A DNA stretch of 64,000 nucleotides from Ascaphus truei (lineage: Eukaryota > Chordata > Amphibia > Anura > Ascaphidae): assembly GCA_036426205.1 (NCBI GenBank), contig CM071568.1, positions 114,726,564 through 114,790,563 on the forward strand. Reading direction: 5' to 3'. Positions 49,355 through 58,154 of the stretch are shown here, in pieces; position 1 is the first letter of the stretch; every line of letters begins with the position of its first letter. The notes under the pieces are model-generated. The model searched no databases. It saw only the letters and a list, made by a program, of their open reading frames with translations, and was not told where the DNA came from. The translations under genes were made by a program, and so were the position numbers.

Positions 49355-49368
49355 TTTTATTTTTATAG
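49355..49368 (+). promoter_or_regulatory. znf407: Splice acceptor of the last znf407 exon
   Basis: A run of T with few interruptions ends in AG at 49367-49368, directly before the frame that matches ZNF407. The residues straight after the AG (IVSKS, then ECRLKGQGA) correspond to the start of the human last exon as I remember it, which decides this AG over neighbours. Confidence 0.85.
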
Positions 49369-50708
49369 GTATCGTTTCAAAATCTTTCGAATGTCGGCTA
49401 AAGGGACAAGGTGCAAACTTTGTGGAGACAGATAAACCTTTCACTGCAGCCACAATTTCAGAGTCCCCTCCAGTCAAAGAAAAGGTTGTCCGAAGTACCA
49501 GAAGACAAACTCATTCAGCTGAACAAATTCAGCAGGTCATTATTATTCAGGGCTTTTCTGATGAATACGATGGAGATTTTACAATTGATACGTCTGTAGA
49601 AGAGACGGCAGCAGCTACCCTCCAGACCTTGGCAATGGCTGGCCAAGTGGCAAGAGTTGTTCACATTACCGAAGATGGTCAAGTAATAGCTACTGATCAA
49701 ACTGCTCATATTGATGGCATCATTCAAGGGGATATCCTCAGTGAGCAGCTGCCTGATGGAGCTACACAGGTGGTAGTAGTTGAAGGCCCAGTAGGAGAAA
49801 CAGATGTCACAGAGTCTGTCGCAATAGAAACTGTTACTGACTCCAATGGAAATGTGGTGCAGCAAGTGATGGCACAGGATTCTTCTTCTGCGCTAGATGC
49901 GCTGCTTTGTGCTGTAACTGAACTAGGTAATGTGGAAGATGTAAATAGTCAATGTAGCAGAACAAACACAAGAATGGAAGAGACATTGGTGAGGATGACT
50001 AGCCATCAGGAATGCAGTGATTCCATTGGCCATGAAGCAGGGGAAATACAAATGTTCCATCAGATCCAGGAGGGTCAGCACGGAATTGAACCAATGGAGG
50101 TTGTAAGACGAGTTATGCATTCGTCAAGTATCCTTGCTTCTGAAGAATCTGCTGAAGCGGCTTTCAAAAAAATGGTTCAGGGTGTGCTTCAGTTTGCAGT
50201 TTGTGATTCAGCAGCAGCTGACCAGCTGATAAAAGAAGGTGTTACCCAAGTAATTGTAAATGAAGAAGGAACTGTGCACCTGGTCTCCAGAGAAGGCCAT
50301 CGTATCATTATGCACAACACAGAAGGCCATACACTCAGTCTACCTGAGCAGCACATGAATATCGTTGAGTCTCATGGAGAGATTTCACAGATCATCGTCA
50401 CTGAAGAGATAGCCCAGGCGATGGTTCAGAATGCCGGCGGCAGCTTTCCAGAGGGCACAACACATTATATTGTGACAGAATTACCCCAAAAAGATGTGCA
50501 TAAAGAAGTGGGCATATATTCACATACAGTAATAGAGGCAGATGAATCTGAACATATTCTGCATGCTGAAACCGCTTTGGATTCAGAAATTCCTCCTGAT
50601 GACACATCACAAGAGTTAACAAGCATGGTGATCTACACAGGGTGTAGGTCCCAGGACACAGCTGAATCAAGCCAAAATGAAAATAATGAAGACAAACCGG
50701 AATCGTAA
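49369..50708 (+). CDS. znf407: Terminal coding exon of zinc finger protein 407
   Basis: This exon encodes the C-terminal 445 residues of ZNF407, a very large nuclear C2H2 zinc-finger protein thought to regulate transcription. A T-rich tract ending in TTTTTATAG at 49359-49368 is the acceptor. The exon begins with the last two bases of a split Gly codon, so the upstream intron is phase 1. The reading frame then runs IVSKSFECRLKGQGANFVET and is open to the TAA at 50706-50708. Blocks I recognise from human ZNF407 include SVEETAAATLQTLAMAGQ, VARVVHITEDGQVIAT, SALDALLCAVTELG, FKKMVQGVLQFAVCD and EISQIIVTEE. The tail is acidic and Q/E/V-rich and contains no zinc fingers; those lie in exons outside the window. 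No frameshift or stop is seen. An apparent GTG start at 49422 is only an internal Val codon. Identity rests on remembered family sequence, not a search. Confidence 0.96.
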
Positions 50709-50876
50709 ACCACAAAACACAGAAACACATACAGTACACACTGGGAAAAAATATCACCAGCGTGATTCTTAGTGATTTTGTAAAATGTATAATATTTTGT
50801 TGATTATCCTTTGTGAAAAGGTATTTTTTTTTTTAACTTGGCCATCACAGCAACAAAAACGGCAGTCTAAATTACC

Positions 50877-50882
50877 AATAAA
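50877..50882 (+). promoter_or_regulatory. Proximal poly(A) signal candidate
   Basis: AATAAA lies about 170 bases after the znf407 stop, followed within 30 bases by T/G-rich sequence that could be the downstream element. Use would exclude both MITEs from the transcript. Confidence 0.4.
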
Positions 50883-51557
50883 ACAAAACATTGTGCTGTA
50901 TTAGTGTTGGTTGAACTCGTCACGGAAAACAGAATCAATCAGCTCTTCATACATAGGTAGTCATTTAACGATCGCTGTGTAGTCGTGTAGTAAATTCTAG
51001 CCAAGGGCTGCTTTACTCTACGATTATGCAGCGGTCTTTAAAAAGATCTCATAACAAGGTGAGCTTCTGAGTGTTAGGAATATTCTGCAACCGTTTATTG
51101 CAGCAGGATTTGATGATTTATTTCTATATTCTTTAAATAACGCATAAATGTTAAATTACACTTGTGCTTATTTTGATCATTTAACATGATTTGATTAAAA
51201 AAAAAGTTAAGAAAACAAAGATAACCTTCAAGTTCCATATACATAAGACAATAAAAGAAAAGTGCAAATGATCAACTAAAAAAAAGTTTAATACTTGCTT
51301 TGTTTGTTGTTTGCAATCTTAAACATATTAAAATGCATGGTATGAACATTTAACACCTATGATTAGCTTCACAGACTTTTGCAGGATACAATGTTACTGT
51401 TTCACATTCATCCTGGAACAAAGGGTTTTATTTAAGTTTTGTCATAAAACGCTACAAAAAGGGAAATTCTCTGCAAACTTTTGATTCACATTTTGAATAC
51501 ATGCCAACAAGATTAAAATCCAATAGCTTCGCTAATATTTAAAACGCACGGCCCATA

Positions 51558-51706
51558 GCCCATATTTTACCAAGACGTGGTCATTCATAAAGCACCATAT
51601 GGGGGCTGAAAAATACCTTATGCCATTCATTTAAGTGGGCTGTAAGGTGTCTCTTCTAGCACTGGAAGGTGTCTTATGGAATAATACCACTTATTAAATA
51701 TGGAAC
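51558..51706. mobile_element. Palindromic MITE (CCATATTTACTAAG family), copy 4, in the putative 3' UTR
   Basis: It begins GCCCATATTTTACCAAG and ends TTATTAAATATGGAAC. The arms AATACCTTATGCC and GGAAGGTGTCTTATGG surround a CATTCATTTAAGTGGGCTG centre. It lies before the distal poly(A) signal of znf407, so it may be transcribed. Confidence 0.6.
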
Positions 51707-51887
51707 AATTTGTGTATTTTGCAAAAGAGATCAGAGGTTTGTAACGGCGTATGAAATAAGTCAATATATGACCATAGCTGACCTTATAAATGTTTTTCTT
51801 TTCTTAGAAAAAATTGCTTAGTGCAGGTGAAATAACCTATTTTTTTTCCAGTGTATATTCCTGCTTAAACCAGTCACATAACACAGA

Positions 51888-51992
51888 ATGACAGATTTAT
51901 TAAACTGCACAAGTGATTTTACTTGCTGTCTGGCCATTGAAGTGAATGGTGCTAGCATGAGCAAAACGGCTTGCACTGTTTAGTGACTCTGC
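51888..51992. mobile_element. Palindromic MITE in the putative 3' UTR
   Basis: GACAGATTTATTAAACTGC and GCACTGTTTAGTGACTCTGC are inverted around CATTGAAGTGAATGG. Same general type as the element at 3777 but a different sequence. Confidence 0.5.
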
Positions 51993-52168
51993 CATGAACC
52001 TAATATGCAACGTATATATTCTGGATTGTGATATGCCACGCTTCTTACAAGTCGTTGATTAAGTGTTTTGATGCTACAGTTTCCTACAGAATTTAAGAGT
52101 TTTACATTTTCTCCTGTGGTATATGCTTTTCTTTATCCACATTGTTAATCCTCATTGTGTATTTTCCA

Positions 52169-52179
52169 AATAAAATAAA
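52169..52179 (+). promoter_or_regulatory. Distal poly(A) signals (two overlapping AATAAA)
   Basis: Two overlapping AATAAA hexamers are followed about 17 bases later by a GT-rich stretch (GAGCTTGTGTTCTTTC). This is the strongest polyadenylation-like arrangement downstream of the znf407 exon. Confidence 0.5.
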
Positions 52180-52195
52180 ACAAACTATAAGAGCT

Positions 52196-52532
52196 TGTGT
52201 TCTTTCTAAATAATTATAACGAAGCTTATTTCTTTACAAAATGGAAGGAATATTGTATGTCAATAAGAGACAATTTTCTTACCAGCAGTTTACAATGCAT
52301 TAACCCTTTCTAGTTCAGAAGTCCTAAAACTGTCTTCAGAAGACCATGACTGGCCCACTTTATTTGATGAAGATCAGCCTTACAATGATATTTTTCTGCA
52401 TAATAATAAAACATTTAAAATATACAGGGTCATAATTACTAAGCGTTAGGGTATACAGGTGTCAACACACAGGTGGACTCACTTTCCAGTAAAAATTTAG
52501 TGGTAAAACTGGACATCAGAAAGTGAATCCCT
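52196..52532. other. Downstream intergenic DNA
   Basis: AT-rich. A TCATAATTACTAAGCG string at 52429 recalls the MITE start motif and may be one end of a decayed copy. Confidence 0.35.
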
Positions 52533-52552
52533 GCGCAGGGATTCACTTTCTG
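52517..52552. repeat. Perfect 36-bp palindrome
   Basis: CAGAAAGTGAATCCCTGC is followed directly by its exact reverse complement, with no spacer, centred at 52534/52535. It overlaps the start of the repeat at 52533-52630. Confidence 0.95.
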
Positions 52553-52630
52553 TTTTTCACATTTGTATGGCCAATCCCTTCACCAGCAGCATGCTTCTTA
52601 CATGGAGAAGCGCAGTGATTATATATTTGT
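52533..52630 (+). repeat. 98-bp repeat, copy A (left of the L2 LINE)
   Basis: GCGCAGGGATTCACTTTCTG, CCAATCCCTTCACCAGCAGC, ACATGGAGAAGCGCAGTGAT and ATATATTTGT recur in the same order at 53766-53864. Confidence 0.8.
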
Positions 52631-52984
52631 TTTACCTTTTCTGTTGGGCCGAATTAAATCCTTAGCAGCACGTTCCTAGAGGGCAACACTATTAGGGTGT
52701 TATTAATGTATTTAGCCAAATCATCTGCACCTGCTTATTGAGCAGTTTGTGGGAGGCCAGCCCCTCCTTTTTCAAGGTATATGATCTCCCAGTAAGGTCC
52801 CTGTACTTTCACTATTCACTATACTTGCATACCAGTTTTTAACTGCACTAGGTTATATAAGCATATGCTTGGATATATTAACTTCTGGGTTTATTTCACA
52901 TAACATTAGTATGCATTTAGCATAGGGACCTGCTATAGTGACTTACCTTGACGTGGTTAGCAGGCTTGGCATTATTTGATCAAA
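52631..52984. other. Intergenic DNA, nothing recognised
   Basis: Unique-looking stretch between copy A and the L2 3' end. Confidence 0.35.
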
Positions 52985-53740
52985 GGATTTATTTATTTAT
53001 TTATCAAATATTTTACCAGGAAGTAATACATTGAGTTACCTCTCGTTTTCAAGTATGTCCTGGGCATAGGCGTTAAAATGACAAATAATACATGGTTACA
53101 AATATAGTTACATAAGTGAACAAGGTATACATTATATACAAGACATTGCATGCATACTTAAAGATAATATATATTATGGGCGTATGTAGCAGTTACAGAC
53201 CAGATTAAAATGTGAGACAGCTTTGGTTTTGAAAGAACTTAAACTGGTGGTGGATGTGAGAGTTTTTCCAGTTTTGTGGTGCACGGTAAGAGAAGGAGGA
53301 GCGGCCGGATACTTTGTTGAGCCTTGAGACCATGAACAGTCTTTTGGAGTCAGATCTCAGATGAGAAGTGCTGCATGTGGTAGAGGTGAGGAGCTTTTTC
53401 AGATAGCTGGGTAGCTTGCCCAGAAAGTATTTGAAGGCAAGACAGGAAAGGTGAACTTTGTGCCTAGACTCAAGTGATGACCAATCTAGTTCTTTGAGCA
53501 TTTCGCAGTGATGTGTGTTGTAGTTGCATTGGAGAACAAAACGGCATATTGAATTGTAAAGGGTTTCAAGGTTGCTAAGGTGGGGTATCAATGTGCATCC
53601 CGAATGTTATTTGGGAGTCAAACCATATGCCCAGGTATTTAAAACTAGTAACAGGGTTAGGGTGGTGTTAGTGTTGGCTCTGATGTAACCAAAAGTCTCC
53701 TTTATCTTATAGATTTTTACACCATATATATTTATTCCCC
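52985..53740 (-). mobile_element. Second L2-like LINE, C-terminal and 3' part
   Basis: On the minus strand, 53680-53590 encodes TSFKYLGIWFDSQITF (the LG(I/V) block after the palm). The frame at 53591-53205 encodes ICRFVLQCNYNTHHCEMLKE and NKVSGRSSFSYRAPQNWKNS, both typical of the C terminus of L2-type reverse transcriptases. The 3' end at about 52985-53105 (plus strand AGGAAGTAATACATTGAGTT) recurs at 54790-54890. Confidence 0.8.
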
Positions 53741-53765
53741 ATTTATTGCTATCCCAAAGGGAGAA

Positions 53766-53864
53766 GCGCAGGGATTCACTTTCTGTTTTTCAAATTTGTT
53801 TTGCCAATCCCTTCGCCAGCTGCATGCTCATTACATGGATAAGCACGGTGATTTATATATTTGT
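53766..53864 (+). repeat. 99-bp repeat, copy B (right of the L2 LINE)
   Basis: About 85-90% identical by eye to 52533-52630, ending at the same ATATATTTGT, after which the hAT fragment begins. Confidence 0.8.
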
Positions 53865-54020
53865 AATACTGGACATGTATGTGTCCGGTATTGCCTCTCT
53901 GGACAGTGACCTGACTGGCTTAAGGGGCCGCAGGATTTCCCCGAACATGGAGAGAGCAGGGCTGTTGCTTGTAGGCTGGGCAGTTTCTCCATCCTGATTG
54001 TCTGCTGCTGGGTAATGCAG
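53865..54020 (-). mobile_element. hAT element copy 2, first part (inverted)
   Basis: The plus strand here matches the reverse complement of 47590-47420: GTGTCCGGTATT, GAGAGAGCAGGGCTG, CTGCTGCTGGGTAATGCAG. The terminal TIR itself is missing at this end, so the copy is truncated or was cut by another insertion. Confidence 0.7.
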
Positions 54021-54021
54021 T

Positions 54022-54720
54022 TGTAGCAGGGTAGTCTACCACACCTCCAGGGGGAGCTGATGCAGCTCTTCTGACTTGTATGCGGAGGTGTGGTGGCCAT
54101 GTTGGTGCTCCTAAGGACAGGGGGAGAGGATATCCTCTGTTACAGGAGATGGCGTGGCAGTCCTGTTGCAGACCGCGGAGGAGAAGGTTGTGTCCGGGTA
54201 GACAGGCTGCCTGGGACTAGGCCAGGAACTCCCATAGGCCCTGAGCCACCCCAGATTGTGTATGGTAGGGACAGCCCTATATCAGGACTCACCCCCTTAG
54301 CTAGTTGCCCATGGAACGACGGAGCAAACGATCGCAGGGGAGGATTCCCATAGGACAGCGACACTATCCTGCGGCTGTCGGAAGTGAGGCGCGAAGGGAT
54401 TATTAGGAGGCCCTGCTACGTGGGATCACGACTGCGGCACCCGTACTTAATTATCAGAATTCCCTGGTTCCTCCGAGGTAGCCACGAAGGTACCGTATAA
54501 GTATTGTATTGTGTTCTGCTGTACTAGTATCAGGATTGGACCTGCCGGTAAATAAGTACTGTTTATTACTGCTGTGTGTGTTGTGTTATTGCTGTACATG
54601 TTTCCGTGAGGAGACATCCCACCAATGCTGGGATCCTCACGGGTGGAGGCACTGCACCGTGCACCCCAAGCTCACCACTAGCGGAGGCCCAGGTCTGCTG
54701 TGAGCCGACAGGTTAGCACC
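54022..54720 (+). mobile_element. LTR-like or composite insertion within hAT copy 2
   Basis: It begins TGTAGCAGGG just after the hAT sequence stops. GGGATCCTCACGGGTGGAGG and CACTGCACCG resemble GGGATCCTGATGAGGTGGAG and CGCTGCACTGG of the solo LTR (45866-45895). The right boundary and a matching CA end were not found. Open frames at 54090-54364 are not recognised. Confidence 0.35.
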
Positions 54721-54784
54721 AATACATCCGTAGCATACAAATCTTCCCTAAGGGGGGGGAAAGGTTGATACACAGTCAATCAGG

Positions 54785-54895
54785 AGAGGTTTTTAATTTA
54801 TTTATAAAAATGTTTTACAAGGAAGTAATACATTGAGAATTACCTCTTGTTTTCAAGTATGTCCTGGGCACAGTTATAACAATACATGGTTACTA
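54785..54895 (-). mobile_element. Solo 3' end of the second L2-like LINE family
   Basis: TTTACAAGGAAGTAATACAT, TTTTCAAGTATGTCCTGGGC and AATACATGGTTAC repeat the 3' end of the LINE at 52985-53105 in the same orientation. Confidence 0.75.
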
Positions 54896-54899
54896 GTAG

Positions 54900-55040
54900 T
54901 GTACCGAGTACCCGGTACCCGGCGTTACCCAGCACATTTCCAGCTACTCGGACATTACCTGGACCCGGCAACTGAGAAGTGGGCTCGGCACCGGGTAATA
55001 CCCGGCGTCGGGTAATGTAGGGCAGCTGGAAATAATATAA
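54900..55040. repeat. GC-rich hairpin with ACCCGG/CCGGGT repeats
   Basis: TGTACCGAGTACCCGGTACC, TTTCCAGCTACTCGGACATT and, inverted, GGGTAATGTAGGGCAGCTGG form nested imperfect palindromes. Probably the core or end of another DNA element. Confidence 0.4.
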
Positions 55041-55254
55041 TTACTTACCTTTCCGAAGACATCTAGGATCAGCAGCAGTCTTGTGACGGTGGCAGCATCA
55101 GAGGTGTCTTCAGCCGGCGGGGGAGCTGCAGGAATCACTTCCACAGCACCGGAGCAGGTAAACAGTGTCTGTGTGAGCCGCCAGGGAACCACGTCACCGG
55201 AGCAGGAGACGGAGCGTTCCTATTGGACAGCCGAATGCAGCTGTGAATTCAAAG

Positions 55255-55412
55255 TCCTTTGTCCTCTGGTAGCAGGAGCCTAGAGGTGGGACCAAGGAGA
55301 AGAGGGAAAAGCTTGGAGTGGAGAGAGGGGTGTGTGTGTGTGTGTGTCTCGGATGTGTCGCAACTTTCACCATTGTGTCCAGTATTTTTGGAGAAGCCAC
55401 CTGGCAACCCTA
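55255..55412 (-). mobile_element. hAT element copy 2, terminal part (inverted)
   Basis: TAGCAGGAGCC, AGGGAAAAGCTTGGAGTGGA, a (GT)n tract, TTTCACCATTGTGTCCAGTA and ACCTGGCAACCCTA are the reverse complement of 46557-46620 and 47390-47340. The right TIR is complete at 55412. Together with 53865-54020 this is one element interrupted by about 1.2 kb of other repeats, or two partial copies. Confidence 0.75.
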
Positions 55413-56200
55413 TAAGCGGTGTTAAGTCAAAACATAATATGGTTCCAAAAGACACTGCGGGTCCATTTGTACATGCAAGTAAATATGGCACATAATATTT
55501 CCAATATTGTCCCTCTACTTCCTTGATGCCATGGGCTTCTGCTGTTTGGATACCAGTTATTGATTGTGTTTTGTCCTGTATTTATAACCTTTCCAAAGTA
55601 GTACAGGGTATAGACATAGTCTAATTATTTATTTGGGATTTACAGTATGTGGGATAAATATGTAACAGGTAGCATGTAATCAATCATTTAAAAAAATGTT
55701 GCCTGCATTGTCGAATCAGCCAACACACTGTATGCACAATTTAAAAAGACCTTTGCAAAAACAATGTATTTCATTCATGCTAGCTCCAGCTTCTGTTTAC
55801 TTCTTCTGGCTTGCTGGTTGAAAAACCTACACTGTCTTATATAGTAAATAAGCTAAAGCAAATCTGTGTGTGTGTACATATGTATATACAGTATGTATAT
55901 ATAACCCCCTTCAAAGCTGTATTCTATGTATGCTGCCCTCTGGCTGTGTTCCTCTCTGGTGTGTGCAGCTGGAAATTAGCCAATAATAGTAGGCAACCGA
56001 ACTACAACTCTCAGAAGCCCCTGCTGCAGAAATAGGGATACATGACATTACCGTCAATGAGGGAAAGTGTTCATCTGCATGGTGCATGGCCTGAATGCCT
56101 TGAGGCTTGATCAAGTGTTACCCGGGGCCAAATGGAGTCCGCTGAGAGAGCGGAGATCCACTGCAGGGAGAGCAGCCTTGCTGACCCTCTCCTTTAACAC
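55413..56200. other. Intergenic DNA, nothing recognised
   Basis: AT-rich with a short TATATA/GTGTGT tract near 55866-55900. Confidence 0.35.
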
Positions 56201-56299
56201 CTGTATCCCCCCCCCTCTTCCTCACTTATCCCCCCAAATACACTTATCACACAACCCCACAAATACACTTACCCCCCCATCCACAAATACACCTACCAA

Positions 56300-56620
56300 T
56301 CCCTCTCCCCAGCTGCTGCTGCTTCATCCCACATGGGGCCTCTCCCGCTGGTGTGCGCCAGAGGCTGAGCATGAAGTTTGGGTGCAACCAGGTTGGAGAG
56401 AGAGGCCCGATGTGGGAAGAGGAGGCAGCAGCTGAGGAAAGTGGAGAACCGGGCCCTGGCTCTCAGTTGCTGCCTTGTCCCACGCTGGGCCTCTCTCTCC
56501 AACCGGTGTGCACAGGAAGCTGGGTGCACCCAGAAGTGAGGCTCAGCTTCTGGCGCGCACCGGTTGGAGTGCGAGGCCTGGCTTGGGACAAGGCAGCAGC
56601 TGGGGAGAGCCGGGAGCCGG
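56300..56620. repeat. GC-rich double hairpin
   Basis: An approximately 45-base arm (CAGCTGCTGCTGCTTCATCC, CACATGGGGCCTCTCCC) occurs four times in alternating orientation, at about 56308, 56385 (inverted), 56463 and 56565 (inverted), with GGTTGGAGAGAGAGGCCCG as the inverted form. Overlapping open frames on both strands (95-124 codons) are side effects of GC-rich mirrored sequence. Confidence 0.7.
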
Positions 56621-57185
56621 TGGCAACCCGAGGCCCGGCAGCTGGACGCAGTTGAGGCCGGGCCCAACTTCCAGCATGCGACCCCCTGCAGCCACTATGC
56701 CCAAGCCACTTGTCCCTGCTCCCCCTCCCCCCTTGTCAGCAGCCTGTGGTGCAGCAAGGATCGTCTTTGGTGGGACTCTCAACGGTTGCAATTAACAGTG
56801 TTACCGAAGCACCTTTGTGAAGTACAGGCCTGTTACATGTTAGTGCATTAAGAGCTCCAATGGTGTACCTGCACCATTTACATAGGCCCATATACCCAGG
56901 GTTGGGTGGCATTGTTCTAACTAACACTGGCACACACCTGTTATAATATATGTATGCTGTGTGATGTTTATAGTGATCCTTTGCTGAGGATCATGAGGTT
57001 CTTAAGACTGGGTAACAATCATATAAAAACAGTTGTACCGTACACATTGTGTAGTTATTTCCCACCGTGTAACCAAAGGCCACGTTTGGCATATTGAGTA
57101 GCAATAAAGGACTCAGACCCTCACCTCAGCACCAGGTGTCAGTTTTGGGCCTAGAAGTGTGGAGGGGTTACATATGTGTTGTATG
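56621..57185. other. Intergenic DNA, nothing recognised
   Basis: GC-rich up to about 56760, then AT-rich. No coding similarity. Confidence 0.35.
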
Positions 57186-57189
57186 TGTA

Positions 57190-57256
57190 TCTATATCTAT
57201 ATTATATATAAATATATATATAGATATATATATATATAATATATATAATATATATG
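57190..57256. repeat. TA-rich microsatellite
   Basis: Imperfect TATATA/ATATAA repeats. Confidence 0.9.
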
Positions 57257-57545
57257 TAAATAACAAAAAGAACACAAAAATATGTAGCGCTCAGGTGGAA
57301 GTTAGTGATAATAAAATAAAATATAATATATTATAATTAATATAATTACTTAATTAAAAATAGTGAATATTAAACTAACTAAATATTACAACAAACCATA
57401 ATGTGATCAGTGATAAAGGATAGGTTCAAAAGAATGTTCCACTTGTTGAAAAAAATCCAGAGAGGTAAGAGAAAATCATCAGGTAATCACAAAAACTCCA
57501 GAGCGACGTACATTTCAGAACACAAGGTCTTTTCTTATATATATA

Positions 57546-58154
57546 CAGGACCCCTATAAGCTCATATTGAACCCCCAAAATAACCACAACATATATATAT
57601 GCGTATAAGTGACAAAGAGGAGTGCTACCGAGCATGGCAATATATATTTAAAACCAGAGACAGAACATGAAACACAGACATTACCAGGAAGAATGATTTA
57701 TAATAAATCTGTCAAAATAAGTTGCATAGTTCTAAGTCTGATTGAAGCTCTTATTAACCTGTATAATACCAGGATAAGCACTCTGTATTAGATTTGTCGC
57801 AATCAAATGGCATGCAAGTTCTCATGAGTGTGGAAGGTGAAATGGAGTGAGCTTTCACCATTTAAAAGTGGGAGGGGGTGAGCTTCAAACCTGGGAAGGA
57901 GGAGCCACCCTCCAAATCAGCTGGGAACAGCTGAACAGAATTGCAAAACATACAGAACCCCTATAAGCTCATATTGAACCCCCAAAATAACCACAATGGA
58001 TGTAGCACTGGGCTCTGTCTGTGTTTCATGTTCTGTCTCTGGTTTTAAATATATATTGCCATGCTCAGTAGCACTACTCTTTGACACTTATACGCATATA
58101 TATATATATGTTGTGGTTATTTTCGGGGTTCAATATGAGCTTATAGGGCTCTTG
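57546..58154. mobile_element. Foldback element
   Basis: The left arm (57546-57680: CAGGACCCCTATAAGCTCAT, AACCCCCAAAATAACCACAA, TATGCGTATAAGTGACAAAG, CAGAGACAGAACATGAAACA) is mirrored at 58017-58154. A third copy of the arm tip lies at 57951-57997 in direct orientation, so the central spacer was rearranged. Confidence 0.75.

Larger units (their letters stand above)
1..49368 (+). other. znf407: Probable last intron of znf407 (3' part)
   Basis: The znf407 terminal exon starts with an acceptor and the previous coding exon is not visible, so the preceding sequence should be intronic. The human gene is known for very long introns. No other convincing host exon was found in these 49 kb. The whole span is inferred; another gene could lie inside the intron. 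Confidence 0.6.
50709..52195 (+). other. znf407: Probable 3' UTR of znf407
   Basis: This is AT-rich non-coding DNA after the stop codon, ended by the polyadenylation signals near 52.17 kb. It holds poly-T and poly-A runs and, in its distal part, two palindromic MITEs (51558-51706 and 51888-51992). A proximal AATAAA at 50877-50882, followed by a GT-rich stretch, could give a short UTR of about 200 bases. The extent is inferred from signals only. Confidence 0.55.

Noticed and set aside
49515..50757. Minus-strand open frames opposite the znf407 exon
   Set aside because: They are shadows of a real coding exon whose identity on the plus strand is clear.
56067..56851. Several 82-124 codon frames on both strands
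   Set aside because: GC-rich double hairpin with mirrored frames; no domain recognised.
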